From positions 186,001-250,000 of the forward strand of contig NZ_BSTD01000002.1 in the NCBI RefSeq assembly GCF_030269325.1: a stretch of 64,000 nucleotides of DNA, given 5' to 3'. Source of the stretch: Amycolatopsis sp. NBRC 101858 (lineage in GTDB: Bacteria; Actinomycetota; Actinomycetes; Mycobacteriales; Pseudonocardiaceae). The notes under the pieces are model-generated. The model searched no databases, was not told where the DNA came from, and saw only the letters and a list, made by a program, of their open reading frames with translations. Each line of letters begins with the position of its first letter. The first letter of the stretch is position 1. The position numbers and the translations under genes are program-made. Of this stretch, positions 34,668-43,697 are shown in pieces.

Positions 34668-36356
34668 ATGCCCAGAATCCCCGCCATGCAAGCGGTCGTC
34701 GACGTCCTGGAGAGCGAAGGCGTCGACACCGTCTTCGGCTGCCCCGGCGCGGCCATCCTCCCGCTGTATAACGCCCTGCAAGGCCGGGCGATCGAGCACC
34801 TGATCGTCCGCCACGAAGAGGGCGCGACGCACATGGCCGACGGCTGGGCCCGGACGAACGGGAACGTCGGCGTCGCGATCGGCACATCCGGCCCGGCCGG
34901 GACGAACATGATCACCGGGCTCTACACCGCGCACGCGGACTCGATCCCGATGATCTGCATCACCGGCCAGGCCGCGACGACGAAGCTGCACCAGGAGGCC
35001 TTCCAGGCGGTCGACATCGTCGAGATCGCCAAGCCCGTGACGAAGTGGGCGGTGCAGGTCAAGGAGGCCGCGCAGCTGCCGTGGATCTTCCGCGAGGCGT
35101 TCCGGGTCGCCCGGTCCGGCCGCCCCGGCCCGGTGCTCATCGACCTGCCGATCGACGTCCAGAAGCAGGACATCGAGTGGGACTCCTCGATCGACTCGCC
35201 GCTGCCGGTCACGGCGGTGAAGCCTGCGTCGGCGCGGGTCGAGCGGGCCCTCGAGATGCTCCTCCAGGCCGAGCGCCCGCTGATCCTGGCCGGTGGCGGG
35301 GTCGTCCTCGGTGAGGCGAGCGAGCAACTGCGAGCGGCGGCCGAGCGCCTCGACGTCCCGGTGCAGGTGACGCTGATGGGCAAGGGCAGCTTCCCGGAGG
35401 ACAACGAGCTGTTCGCCGGGATGGCCGGCATCCAGACGTCGCAGCGCTGGGCGAACGCCGCCTTCCTGGAGGCCGACCTGGTGCTGGCACTGGGCGCGCG
35501 GTTCGGCGACCGGCACACCGGCGAGCTGTCGGTGTACCGGGGTGACCGGAAGTTCATCCACGTCGACATCGAGCCGACCCAGCTGGGCAAGGTGTTCGGG
35601 CCGGACCTCGGGATCGTCTCGGACACGCGGGAGTTCCTCGACGCGCTGCTGGCCGCGTTGGAGAAGCGCGAAGTCTCCCAGCGGCGCGAATGGGTGGGCC
35701 GGATCGCGGAGCTCAAGGAAGCGCTTCCCCGGCGCGACGACTTCGACAGCCTGCCGATCAAGGCGCCGCGGGTCTTCAAGGAGATCAACGAAACCTTCGG
35801 TGAGGACACCTACTTCGTCACCGCGATCGGGCTCTACCAGATCTGGTCGGGCCAGTTCCAGAAGGCGCACAAGCCGCGCCACTACCAGGTCTGCGGCCAG
35901 GCCGGCCCGCTCGGCTGGGAGATCCCCGCCGCGATCGGCGTCAAGAAGGCGCGGCCGGAGGCCGAAGTCGTCGGCGTGGTCGGCGACTACTCGTTCCAGT
36001 TCCTCGTCGAGGAGCTGGCGGTGGCCGCCCAGTACGACGTCGGGTTCGTGCTGATCATGCTCAACAACGAGTACCTCGGCCTGATCCGCCAGGCCGAGAC
36101 CGGCTACGACATGAACTTCGAAGTCGACATCCACTACGACTCGAACGGCACGGACAACGTCAAGATCATGGAGGCCTACGGCTGCTCGGGCACCCGCGTG
36201 CACGAGCCGGCCGAGATCCGGACGTCCCTGGAATGGGCCCGCAAGGAGGCCGAGCGCACCAGCCGGCCGGTCCTGGTGGAGATCATGATCGAACGTGAGG
36301 GCAACGCCGCCATGGGTGCCGCCCTCGACGCCGTGAAGGAGTTCGAACCCGCGTAA
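34668..36356 (+). CDS. gcl: Glyoxylate carboligase (tartronate-semialdehyde synthase), variant with active-site Glu
   Basis: 562 residues, ThDP fold. Gcl signatures: FGCPGAAILPLYNAL, TSGPAGTNMITGLY, AFQAVDIVEIAKPVTK, NCGQAGPLGW-like VCGQAGPLGWEIPAAIG, GDYSFQFLVEELAV and NNEYLGLIRQAETG. It joins two glyoxylates with CO2 loss. E. coli-type Gcl has Val51 in RHVEGASH where other ThDP enzymes have the activating Glu; this protein reads RHEEGATH (Glu50). It is also shorter at the C-terminus than the about 590-residue standard. Last gene of the hyi-glxR-gcl operon, followed by a strong terminator. Confidence 0.88.
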   Translation: MPRIPAMQAVVDVLESEGVDTVFGCPGAAILPLYNALQGRAIEHLIVRHEEGATHMADGWARTNGNVGVAIGTSGPAGTNMITGLYTAHADSIPMICITGQAATTKLHQEAFQAVDIVEIAKPVTKWAVQVKEAAQLPWIFREAFRVARSGRPGPVLIDLPIDVQKQDIEWDSSIDSPLPVTAVKPASARVERALEMLLQAERPLILAGGGVVLGEASEQLRAAAERLDVPVQVTLMGKGSFPEDNELFAGMAGIQTSQRWANAAFLEADLVLALGARFGDRHTGELSVYRGDRKFIHVDIEPTQLGKVFGPDLGIVSDTREFLDALLAALEKREVSQRREWVGRIAELKEALPRRDDFDSLPIKAPRVFKEINETFGEDTYFVTAIGLYQIWSGQFQKAHKPRHYQVCGQAGPLGWEIPAAIGVKKARPEAEVVGVVGDYSFQFLVEELAVAAQYDVGFVLIMLNNEYLGLIRQAETGYDMNFEVDIHYDSNGTDNVKIMEAYGCSGTRVHEPAEIRTSLEWARKEAERTSRPVLVEIMIEREGNAAMGAALDAVKEFEPA

Positions 36357-36371
36357 CACCCCGCGTGACCC

Positions 36372-36409
36372 AGGCCGCCGTACGAGACCCTGACCTCGTA
36401 CGGCGGCCT
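36372..36409 (+). terminator. Rho-independent-type terminator after gcl
   Basis: AGGCCGCCGTACGAG (36372-36386) and CTCGTACGGCGGCCT (36395-36409) form a perfect 15-bp stem with an 8-nt loop, followed by TTTCC. It lies 16 bp after the gcl stop. Confidence 0.88.
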
Positions 36410-36551
36410 TTCCGCGCTCGCGATCAAGGGGTTGTCGGAAAGTACAAACCGGGGCCGTAAATTCACCCGTCTTTCAGGGGTTTTGCCGTGGTCGCGACCA
36501 CACCCCAGCGTGTGTACTTCTTCACGAAGCAGCCCCGAAAGGACGTCCACA

Positions 36552-37421
36552 GTGGAATTCCTCCGACCCGCCACGCTGGCCGACGCGCTCGCCGCGAAGG
36601 CCGCGAGCCCCGGTGCGGTCCCGATCGCCGGCGGCACGGACGTGATGGTCGAGCTCAACTTCGACCACCGTCGGCCCGGCGCCCTGCTCGACCTCGGCCG
36701 CGTCGCCGAGCTCCACGAGCACGGCACCGATGGCGGCCGGATCCGGCTCGGCGCGGCCGTGCCCTACACCCGGATCATCACCGAACTGGGCGCGAAGCTG
36801 CCCGGCCTCGCGATGGCGTCGCGGACCGTCGGGTCCCCGCAGATCCGCAACCGCGGTTCGGTGGGCGGCAATCTGGGCGCAGCTTCGCCTGCGGGCGATT
36901 CGCACCCGGCGCTGCTGGCCGCCGACGCCGAGGTCGAAATCGCCTCGGTGCGCGGCACCCGGATCGTCGCCGCGAAGGACTTCTACGTCGGGGTCAAGCG
37001 GAACGTCCTGGAGCCGGACGAGCTCATCACGTCCGTGCTGCTGGCGCCGGCCACCGGGCCCCAGCAGTTCAGCAAGATCGGCACCCGCAACGCGATGGTG
37101 ATCGCGGTCGCGGCGTTCGGGCTGGCGCTGCACCCGGAGCAACGGCGCGTCGGCACCGGGGTCGGCTCGGCCGCGCCGACCCCGCGCCGGGCCTTCGACG
37201 CCGAGGAGTTCCTGGCCGGCGAGCTGGACTGGGACGCCCCGAAGGCGCTCAACGACTCCGTGAAGCGCCGCTTCGGCGACCTGGTCGCCGGAGCCGCCTC
37301 GCCGATCGACGACGTCCGGGGGAGTGCCGCCTACCGCCGCCACGCCCTCGGCGTGATGGCGCGGCGCACGCTGACCTGGGCCTGGACCGAATACTGCGGA
37401 GGGAGCGCGAAGTGCGCGTGA
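36552..37421 (+). CDS. Xanthine-dehydrogenase-type FAD subunit (CoxM/XdhB-like)
   Basis: 289 residues. FAD-binding PCMH motifs: PIAGGTDVMVELN, GAAVPYTRI, the Gly-rich RNRGSVGGNLGAASPAGDSHPALLAADA and a C-terminal CO-dehydrogenase-flavoprotein domain. It takes electrons from the Fe-S subunit. GTG 36552 has AAAGGA upstream. First gene of a rightward operon with the [2Fe-2S] and molybdenum subunits (9-bp overlap with the next), then guanine deaminase and a purine permease, which indicates xanthine/hypoxanthine as substrate. Confidence 0.9.
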   Translation: MEFLRPATLADALAAKAASPGAVPIAGGTDVMVELNFDHRRPGALLDLGRVAELHEHGTDGGRIRLGAAVPYTRIITELGAKLPGLAMASRTVGSPQIRNRGSVGGNLGAASPAGDSHPALLAADAEVEIASVRGTRIVAAKDFYVGVKRNVLEPDELITSVLLAPATGPQQFSKIGTRNAMVIAVAAFGLALHPEQRRVGTGVGSAAPTPRRAFDAEEFLAGELDWDAPKALNDSVKRRFGDLVAGAASPIDDVRGSAAYRRHALGVMARRTLTWAWTEYCGGSAKCA

Positions 37422-37882
37422 ACGTCACCGTCAACGGCGAATCCCGCCGGGCGGACAACGTCTGGGAAGGCGAGAGCCTCCTGTACATGCTGCGCGAGCG
37501 GCTGGGCCTCCCCGGCTCGAAGAACGCCTGCGAACAGGGCGAATGCGGCTCGTGCACGGTCTACGTCGACGGCGTCCCGGCCTGCGCGTGCCTGGTCGCG
37601 GCCGGGCAGGCCGAGGGCCGCGACGTCGTCACGGTTGAAGGGCTCGCTTCCGGAGACGAGCTCGACCCGGTGCAGGAGTCGTTCGTCGAGCAGGGCGCGG
37701 TCCAGTGCGGGTTCTGCACGCCGGGCCTGCTGGTCGCCGCGCACGACCTCATCGAGCGCGTCCCCGACCCCAGCGACGTCGAGATCCGCGAAGCCCTCGC
37801 CGGGAACCTCTGCCGCTGCACCGGGTACGAGAAGATCCTCGACGCCGTCCGCGACGCCGCCGCGAAGAAGGCCGTGCGATGA
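37412..37882 (+). CDS. Xanthine-dehydrogenase-type [2Fe-2S] subunit
   Basis: 156 residues. Plant-ferredoxin-type cluster CEQGECGSC...C in the first half and the helical-domain cluster motif CGFCTPG...CRCTGY in the second. GTG 37412 with GGAGGGA upstream; overlaps the FAD subunit by 10 bp and the molybdenum subunit by ATGA. Carries electrons between molybdopterin and FAD. Confidence 0.93.
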   Translation: MRVNVTVNGESRRADNVWEGESLLYMLRERLGLPGSKNACEQGECGSCTVYVDGVPACACLVAAGQAEGRDVVTVEGLASGDELDPVQESFVEQGAVQCGFCTPGLLVAAHDLIERVPDPSDVEIREALAGNLCRCTGYEKILDAVRDAAAKKAVR

Positions 37883-40170
37883 GCGCCCCGGCCCGGTCCC
37901 CGCAGGAAATGCAGGACACGATCGCCGGCGGCATCGGCGAGAGCCCGCTGCGCCCGGACGGCACGCTCAAGGTCCGCGGCGAGTTCGCCTACTCCTCCGA
38001 CCTCTGGCACGAGGACATGCTGTGGGGCGCCACGCTGCGCAGCCCGCACCCGCACGCCCGGATCGTCCGCCTCGACGTCTCGCGCGCGCTGGCCCAGCCA
38101 GGCGTGCACGCCGTGCTCACGCACGAGGACGTCCCCGGCGAGAACGTCTACGGCCTCAAGTACCAGGACACCCCGGCGCTGGCCGCCGACCTGGTCCGGT
38201 TCCAGGGCGAGCCGGTCGCGATCCTCGCCGCCGACCACCCGGAGATCGCGCGGCAGGCGCTCAAGGAGATCGTCGTCGAGTACGACGTCCTCGAGCCGAT
38301 CACCGACCCCGAGCGGGCGGCGCACGACGACACCCTCCCGAAGCTGCACCCGGACGGGAACCTCGTCCGCCACCAGCGGATCGTCAAGGGCGACCCGACG
38401 GCGACCGCGGACGTCGTCGTGTCCGGCGTCTACGAGATCGGCATGCAGGACCAGGCGTTCCTCGGCCCGGAGTCGGGCCTCGCGGTGCCGGCCGAGGACG
38501 GCGGCGTCGACCTCTACCTGGCCACCCAGTGGCTGCACGTCGACCAGCGCCAGACGGCCAAGGCCCTCGGGCTCCCCTTGGAAAAGGTCCGGCTGACGCT
38601 GTCCGGCGTCGGCGGCGCGTTCGGCGGCCGCGAAGACCTGTCCATGCAGATCCACTCGTGCATGCTCGCGCTGCGCACCGGGCGCCCGGTGAAGATGAGC
38701 TACAACCGCCTCGAGTCGTTCTTCGGGCACGTCCACCGCCACCCGGCGAAGATGTACTACGAGCACGGCGCGACCCGCGACGGCAAGCTCGTGTACGTCC
38801 GCGCGAAGATGTACTTCGACGGCGGCGCGTACGCGTCCAAGACCCCGGTCGTGGTCGGCAACGGCACCACGCTGAGCGTCGGCCCCTACGACGTGCCGAA
38901 CGCGCACATCGAGGGCTGGGGCGTCTACACCAACAACCCGACCTGCGGTGCCATGCGCGGTCTGGGCGCGGTCCAGCCGACCTACGCCTACGAGTCCCAA
39001 ATGGACAAGCTCGCGGCCGTCTTGGGCATGGACCCGGCCGAACTGCGGATCCGCAACGCCCTGAGCGAAGGGTCCACTGTGGTCACCGGTCAGGTGGTCG
39101 ACTTCCCGGCGCCGGTCGCCGAGCTGGTCCAGCGCCTGCGTGACCTGCCGCTGCCGCCCGAGCCCGCCGGCGAGCGCGACATCCGCGAGCTGCCCGGCGG
39201 CGCGTCCAACACCACCCACGGCGAAGGCGTCGTCCGCGGTGTCGGCTACGGCGTCACCATCAAGAACATCTCCTACGCCGAAGGCCTCGACGACTATTCG
39301 ACCGCCCGCGTCCGGCTGGAGGTGCTCGGCGGCGAGGCGGTGGCGATGGTGCACACCGCCGCGGCCGAGGTCGGCCAGGGGCTCGTCACGCTGCAGCAGC
39401 AGATCGCCCGCACCGAGCTGGGCCTGACGCGGGTGAGCGTGCACCCGGCCGACACGAGCGTCGGCGACGCGGGCTCCAGTTCCGCGTCGCGCCAGACGTA
39501 CGTCACCGGTGGCGCGGTCCGCAACGCCTGCCGCGCGGTCGCCGAAGGCGTTTACGCCCGGCTCGGCTTGCCGTCCGAAGGCATGTCCCTGACCGGCGGG
39601 AAGGTCGTCGCGGCCGACGGCGAGGTCGTCGCCGACCTGGCCGAGCTGCTGGGGGAGACCGCGATCGAGGAGACCCGCGAGTTCCACCACCGCAAGACCT
39701 ACCCGCTCGACCCGGAGACCGGCCAGGGCGACGCCCACGTCCAGTACGGCTTCTCGGCGCACCGCGCGGTGGTCGACGTCGACGTGGACCTCGGCCTCGT
39801 CAAGGTCGTGCAGCTCGACTGCGCCCAGGACGTCGGCAAGGCGATGAACCCCGACGCCGTCATCGCCCAGATCCAGGGCGGCTCGGCCCAGGGCCTCGGT
39901 CTCGCCGTGATGGAGGAGATCCTGGTCAAGGACGGCAAGGTGCGGAACCCGTCGTTCACCGACTACCTCATCCCGACCATCCTGGACATGCCGCCGATGC
40001 GCATCGACGTCCTCGAGCGGCCCGACCCGCACGCGCCCTACGGCGTCCGCGGCGTCGGCGAGCCACCCACGATCTCCGCCACCCCGGCGATCGCCAACGC
40101 CATCCGCGCGGCGACCGGCCTCGAGCTGCCGCGCGTCCCCATCCGCCCCGAACACATCACTGGAGTCTGA
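37879..40170 (+). CDS. Xanthine-dehydrogenase-type molybdopterin subunit
   Basis: 763 residues, XdhA/CoxL-like. After a linker it has the a/b-hammerhead domain (GEFAYSSDLWHEDMLWGATLRSPHPHARI), the cofactor loops QDQAFLGPE, SGVGGAFGGRE, CGAMRGLGAVQPTYAYE and the C-terminal GVRGVGEPPT, whose Glu is the catalytic base of the xanthine oxidase family. There is no CO-dehydrogenase-type CSFR active-site loop, so CO oxidation is unlikely. Hypoxanthine/xanthine oxidation fits the guanine deaminase 1 bp downstream. Confidence 0.9.
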   Translation: MSAPARSPQEMQDTIAGGIGESPLRPDGTLKVRGEFAYSSDLWHEDMLWGATLRSPHPHARIVRLDVSRALAQPGVHAVLTHEDVPGENVYGLKYQDTPALAADLVRFQGEPVAILAADHPEIARQALKEIVVEYDVLEPITDPERAAHDDTLPKLHPDGNLVRHQRIVKGDPTATADVVVSGVYEIGMQDQAFLGPESGLAVPAEDGGVDLYLATQWLHVDQRQTAKALGLPLEKVRLTLSGVGGAFGGREDLSMQIHSCMLALRTGRPVKMSYNRLESFFGHVHRHPAKMYYEHGATRDGKLVYVRAKMYFDGGAYASKTPVVVGNGTTLSVGPYDVPNAHIEGWGVYTNNPTCGAMRGLGAVQPTYAYESQMDKLAAVLGMDPAELRIRNALSEGSTVVTGQVVDFPAPVAELVQRLRDLPLPPEPAGERDIRELPGGASNTTHGEGVVRGVGYGVTIKNISYAEGLDDYSTARVRLEVLGGEAVAMVHTAAAEVGQGLVTLQQQIARTELGLTRVSVHPADTSVGDAGSSSASRQTYVTGGAVRNACRAVAEGVYARLGLPSEGMSLTGGKVVAADGEVVADLAELLGETAIEETREFHHRKTYPLDPETGQGDAHVQYGFSAHRAVVDVDVDLGLVKVVQLDCAQDVGKAMNPDAVIAQIQGGSAQGLGLAVMEEILVKDGKVRNPSFTDYLIPTILDMPPMRIDVLERPDPHAPYGVRGVGEPPTISATPAIANAIRAATGLELPRVPIRPEHITGV

Positions 40171-40171
40171 G

Positions 40172-40654
40172 ATGACCACGTCGATTTCCGCCGAACAGGA
40201 ATGGCTCGACGAAGCCGTCCGCATCGCGGAGACGAACGTCGCGAACGGCGGCGGGCCCTTCGGCGCGCTGATCGTGCAGGACGGTGAGATCGTCTCCACC
40301 GGCGTCAACCGCGTCACCGCGAACCTCGACCCGACCGCGCACGCCGAAGTCGTCGCCATCCGCGCGGCCTGCCAGGCGCTCGGCACGTTCAAGCTCGACG
40401 GCTGCGTGCTCGTCTCCAGCTGTGAGCCGTGCCCGATGTGCCTGTCCTCGGCGCTGTGGGCGCGCGTCGACAAGGTCCTCTTCGCCGCCGACCGCGACGA
40501 CGCGGCCAAGGCCGGCTTCGACGACCGCGCCTTCTACGAGCTCTTCGACCGTCCGCGCGACACCTGGACGGTCCCCGTCACGCGACTGTCCGCAAAGGAC
40601 GGATTCGCGCCCTTCGCGGCCTGGCTCGACAAGAGCGACCGCACCGACTACTGA
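40172..40654 (+). CDS. Guanine deaminase (cytidine-deaminase fold)
   Basis: 160 residues. Zinc/catalytic motifs HAEVVAIRAA (His-Ala-Glu) and PCPMCLSSALWARV. FYELFDRP near the C-terminus and length match bacterial guanine deaminases of the CDA fold, which convert guanine to xanthine. tRNA adenosine deaminase is less likely because of the purine-operon setting. Starts 1 bp after the molybdenum subunit. Confidence 0.88.
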   Translation: MTTSISAEQEWLDEAVRIAETNVANGGGPFGALIVQDGEIVSTGVNRVTANLDPTAHAEVVAIRAACQALGTFKLDGCVLVSSCEPCPMCLSSALWARVDKVLFAADRDDAAKAGFDDRAFYELFDRPRDTWTVPVTRLSAKDGFAPFAAWLDKSDRTDY

Positions 40655-40762
40655 CCCACAAGGCCAGCTGACCGGAGCAAACCGAATCGAACGTCCCGCT
40701 CGCCCAGGCACGGCGCTGTGCCTTGGCCTGGCCGAGCACACCCACCGGCAAGGGCAGGACGC

Positions 40763-42208
40763 ATGACCCAGACCGAAGTCCCCACCCCCGTAGTCGACGA
40801 AGTACCCGCGCCACGGCGCTCTTTGCTCGATCGGCTGTTCGAGCTGCGCGCCCGGCAATCCACGGTGGGCCGCGAAGTCCGCGGCGGCGTCACGACGTTC
40901 GTCGCGATGGCCTACATCGTGCTGTTGAACCCGCTCATCCTCGGCGCTTCCGCCGACATCACCGGCGCCCGGCTGTCGGCCGCGCAGGTGACCACCGCGA
41001 CGGCGCTGGCCGCCGCGGTGATGACGATTCTCATGGGCGTCGTCGGCAACGCGCCCCTCGCACTGGCCGCCGGCCTCGGCATCAACGGCATCGTCGCGTT
41101 CCAGATGGCCCCGACAATGACCTGGGCGCAGGCCTTCGGGCTGGTGGTGCTGGAAGGCGTCTGCATCGTGCTGATGGCCGTCAGCGGCGTCCGCGAGCGG
41201 ATCATGAACGCCATCCCCCGGCCGCTCAAAATGGCGATCACCGTCGGGATCGGGCTCTACATCGCCCTGGTCGGGCTGGTCAGCGCCGGGTTCGTGACCC
41301 GGATGCCGGACGCCGCGCAGACCACGGTCCCGGTGCGCCTCGGGGCGAGCGGGCACCTGCACGGCTGGCCGATCGTGGTGTTCTGCTTCGGGCTGCTGCT
41401 GATGATCGTGCTGATGGCCCGCAAGGTGCCCGGTGCGGTGCTGATCAGCATCGGCGTGGCGACGGTGTTCGCGGTCGTGCTGCACGAGGGGTTCGGCGTC
41501 GGCGGCTGGGGCCTCACCGCCCCGGCCCTGCCCGACCACGTCGTCGCGGCGCCCGACTTCGGGCTCTTCGGCCACATCGACCTCTTCGGCGGGTTCGCCT
41601 CGGCGGGGGCGCTCGCGGCCACGGTGTTCCTGTTCACCCTGGTGCTGTCCGGGTTCTTCGACGCGATGGGCACGATCACCAGCGTCTCCGACGAGGCCGG
41701 GCTGTCGAAGAACGGCAAGGTCCCGCGGATGGGCCGAATCCTGCTGGTCGACGGCGCGGGCGCGATCGCCGGCGGGGTCACCGGCTCGTCGCCGAACACG
41801 GTGTTCCTCGAGTCCGCGGCGGGCGTCGGCGAGGGTGCCCGGACGGGCCTCGCGAGCGTCGTCACCGGGCTGCTGTTCGCCGGGACGCTGCTGTTCACGC
41901 CGCTCGCCGGGGTGGTCCCGGCCCAGGCGGCCGCACCCGCGCTGGTGGTCATCGGCGGCATGATGGTCGCCCAGTGCCGCACCATCCCCTGGAACGACCC
42001 GGACTACACGATCCCGGTGTTCCTGACCGCCGCCCTGATCCCGTTCACCTATTCGATCACCAACGGCGTCGGCGCCGGCCTGATCGCGTTCGTGCTGATC
42101 AAGATCGGCCGCGGCAAGTGGCGCGAGGCCGGCTGGCTGCTTTCCCTGCTGGCGCTGGTGTTCGCGGTCTACTTCGCCGTCGACGGCGTCGAAGCCCTCT
42201 TCCGTTAG
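40763..42208 (+). CDS. NCS2-family purine permease, AzgA type
   Basis: 481 residues, 12-14 membrane helices. AzgA-like features: GGVTTFVAMAYIVLLNPLILG near the N-terminus, AAGLGINGIVAF, VSGVRERIMNAIP, FFDAMGTITSVSDEAGL and GSSPNTVFLESAAGVGEGARTGL. These permeases import hypoxanthine, guanine or adenine with protons. ATG 40763 is used; the about 108-bp gap upstream has a weak hairpin around 40704-40725. Supplies substrate to the deaminase and dehydrogenase just upstream. Confidence 0.9.
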   Translation: MTQTEVPTPVVDEVPAPRRSLLDRLFELRARQSTVGREVRGGVTTFVAMAYIVLLNPLILGASADITGARLSAAQVTTATALAAAVMTILMGVVGNAPLALAAGLGINGIVAFQMAPTMTWAQAFGLVVLEGVCIVLMAVSGVRERIMNAIPRPLKMAITVGIGLYIALVGLVSAGFVTRMPDAAQTTVPVRLGASGHLHGWPIVVFCFGLLLMIVLMARKVPGAVLISIGVATVFAVVLHEGFGVGGWGLTAPALPDHVVAAPDFGLFGHIDLFGGFASAGALAATVFLFTLVLSGFFDAMGTITSVSDEAGLSKNGKVPRMGRILLVDGAGAIAGGVTGSSPNTVFLESAAGVGEGARTGLASVVTGLLFAGTLLFTPLAGVVPAQAAAPALVVIGGMMVAQCRTIPWNDPDYTIPVFLTAALIPFTYSITNGVGAGLIAFVLIKIGRGKWREAGWLLSLLALVFAVYFAVDGVEALFR

Positions 42209-42216
42209 GAGTTCCG

Positions 42217-42594
42217 GTGGCCCTGATGTTCTTCAACGGTGGCGCCATGCGTGGCGAGCCCCTGCACCACCTGCTGGCCGGCGCGCCGTTCGTGACCAGC
42301 GCGAAAACCGCCCCGAAGTACCGGTTCTACGCCGTCGGGGAGCAGTGCCCGGCGCTGTACCCGGTGTCGCACGGCGGCGCGGCGGTGACCGGCGAGGTGT
42401 ACGACGTCTCGCTGGACGACCTGCGGGACAAGGTGCTCCCGTCCGAGCCGCACGAGCTGGAGCTGGGTGTGGTGGAGCTGGCCGACGGCAGCTCGGCGTT
42501 CGCGATGCTGCTGCGGCGGCCCTACACCTCGCACGTCGCGCTGCGGGACATCACCGAGGTCGGCGACTGGCGGGCGTACAAGGCGAGCGCGTGA
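42217..42594 (+). CDS. Stand-alone AtzF C-terminal-like / gamma-glutamylcyclotransferase-fold protein
   Basis: 125 residues. MFFNGGAMRGEPLHHLL, TAPKYRFYAVGEQCPALYP, AVTGEVYDVSLDDL and a final strand SSAFAMLLRR resemble the C-terminal domain of allophanate hydrolases (GGCT-like fold). In that enzyme the domain acts on the deaminated allophanate intermediate. Here it stands alone between a purine permease and glycerate kinase, so a step on a ureide made from purines is possible. GTG with AGGAG; GTGA overlap with the kinase gene. Confidence 0.75.
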   Translation: MALMFFNGGAMRGEPLHHLLAGAPFVTSAKTAPKYRFYAVGEQCPALYPVSHGGAAVTGEVYDVSLDDLRDKVLPSEPHELELGVVELADGSSAFAMLLRRPYTSHVALRDITEVGDWRAYKASA

Positions 42595-43697
42595 GCGTCC
42601 TCGTCGCACCGGACAAGTTCAAGGGGTCGCTGACCGCGGCCGAGGTGGCGTCGGCGGTGGCTGCGGGCCTCGCCGACGTCCACCCCGCGCTCGCGGTGCG
42701 GACCCTTCCCGTGGCCGACGGCGGCGACGGCACGGTGGACGCCGCCGTCGCCGCCGGGTTCCGGCGGGTGCGGGTCCCGGCGCGCGGGCCGACGGGCGCG
42801 CCGGTGACGGCGTCCTACGCGGTCCGCGGGGACACCGCCGTCGTCGAGCTGGCGGAGGCGTCCGGGCTGCACCGGCTGCCCGGGGCCCTGGCGCCGCTCA
42901 CGGCGACCAGCGCGGGTACCGGCGACGTGCTCGCCGCGGCGGTGCTGGCCGGGTGCCGCCGGATCGTGCTCGGCGTCGGCGGCAGTGCCTGCACCGACGG
43001 TGGCGCGGGCATGCTGGCCGCACTGGGTGCCCGGCTCCTGGACGCCGCCGGGCGGGACCTCCCGCCCGGCGGCGCGGCGCTGTCCCGGCTCGCTTCGCTG
43101 AATCTGTCCGAAGTGGACTTGTCCGGAGTGGACATCGAGCTGGCGAGCGATGTGGACAATCCGCTCCACGGCCCGCGCGGGGCTGCTTCTGTTTACGGCC
43201 CACAGAAGGGCGCGACCCCCGACGACGTCGCGACACTGGACGCGGCGTTGCGGAACTGGGCGTCGGTCGCCGGACCGGAGTTCGCCGAGCGGCCGGGTGC
43301 CGGTGCGGCCGGGGGAGTGGGCTTCGCCGCGATGGCCGTGCTGGGCGCACGGATGCGGCCCGGCATCGAGCTGCTGCTCGACCTGCTCGGCTTCGACGCG
43401 GCCCTGACCGGTGCCTCGCTCGTCATCACCGGTGAGGGTTCACTCGACGAGCAGACGTTGTCCGGCAAGGCCCCGGCGGGTGTCGCCCGGGCCGCGGCGG
43501 CGAAAGGGATTCCGTGCGTCGCGGTGTCCGGACGTTGTCAGCTGTCTTCGGTGGAGCTGGCTGAGGCGGGCATCTCGGCCGCGTATGCGTTGACCGACCT
43601 CGAACCGGACCCGGCACGGTGCATGGCGGAGGCGGCGCCGCTGCTGCGCCGCCTCGCCCACCGTGTCGCGGTCGACTACTTCTCGCTGTCGAGGTGA
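42591..43697 (+). CDS. Glycerate kinase (GlxK/GarK family)
   Basis: 368 residues. Begins VLVAPDKFKGSLTAAEVA, with VADGGDGTVDA, GVGGSACTDGGAGMLAALGA, SDVDNPLHGPRGAASVYGPQKGA and TGEGSLDEQTLSGKAPAGVA, all hallmarks of family I glycerate kinases. Phosphorylates glycerate made by GlxR, delivering it to central metabolism. GTG start overlapping the preceding stop. Its 3' end overlaps the convergent aldo-keto reductase gene by 22 bp. Confidence 0.93.
   Translation: MSVLVAPDKFKGSLTAAEVASAVAAGLADVHPALAVRTLPVADGGDGTVDAAVAAGFRRVRVPARGPTGAPVTASYAVRGDTAVVELAEASGLHRLPGALAPLTATSAGTGDVLAAAVLAGCRRIVLGVGGSACTDGGAGMLAALGARLLDAAGRDLPPGGAALSRLASLNLSEVDLSGVDIELASDVDNPLHGPRGAASVYGPQKGATPDDVATLDAALRNWASVAGPEFAERPGAGAAGGVGFAAMAVLGARMRPGIELLLDLLGFDAALTGASLVITGEGSLDEQTLSGKAPAGVARAAAAKGIPCVAVSGRCQLSSVELAEAGISAAYALTDLEPDPARCMAEAAPLLRRLAHRVAVDYFSLSR

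Noticed and set aside
36552..40170. Three-subunit molybdenum hydroxylase as CO dehydrogenase
   Set aside because: The active-site loop lacks the CSFR-type motif of true CoxL, and the neighbours are purine genes.
40704..40725. Hairpin upstream of the purine permease as a possible purine riboswitch
   Set aside because: Only a single imperfect stem is seen; the three-way junction and loop-loop bases of purine riboswitches are absent.
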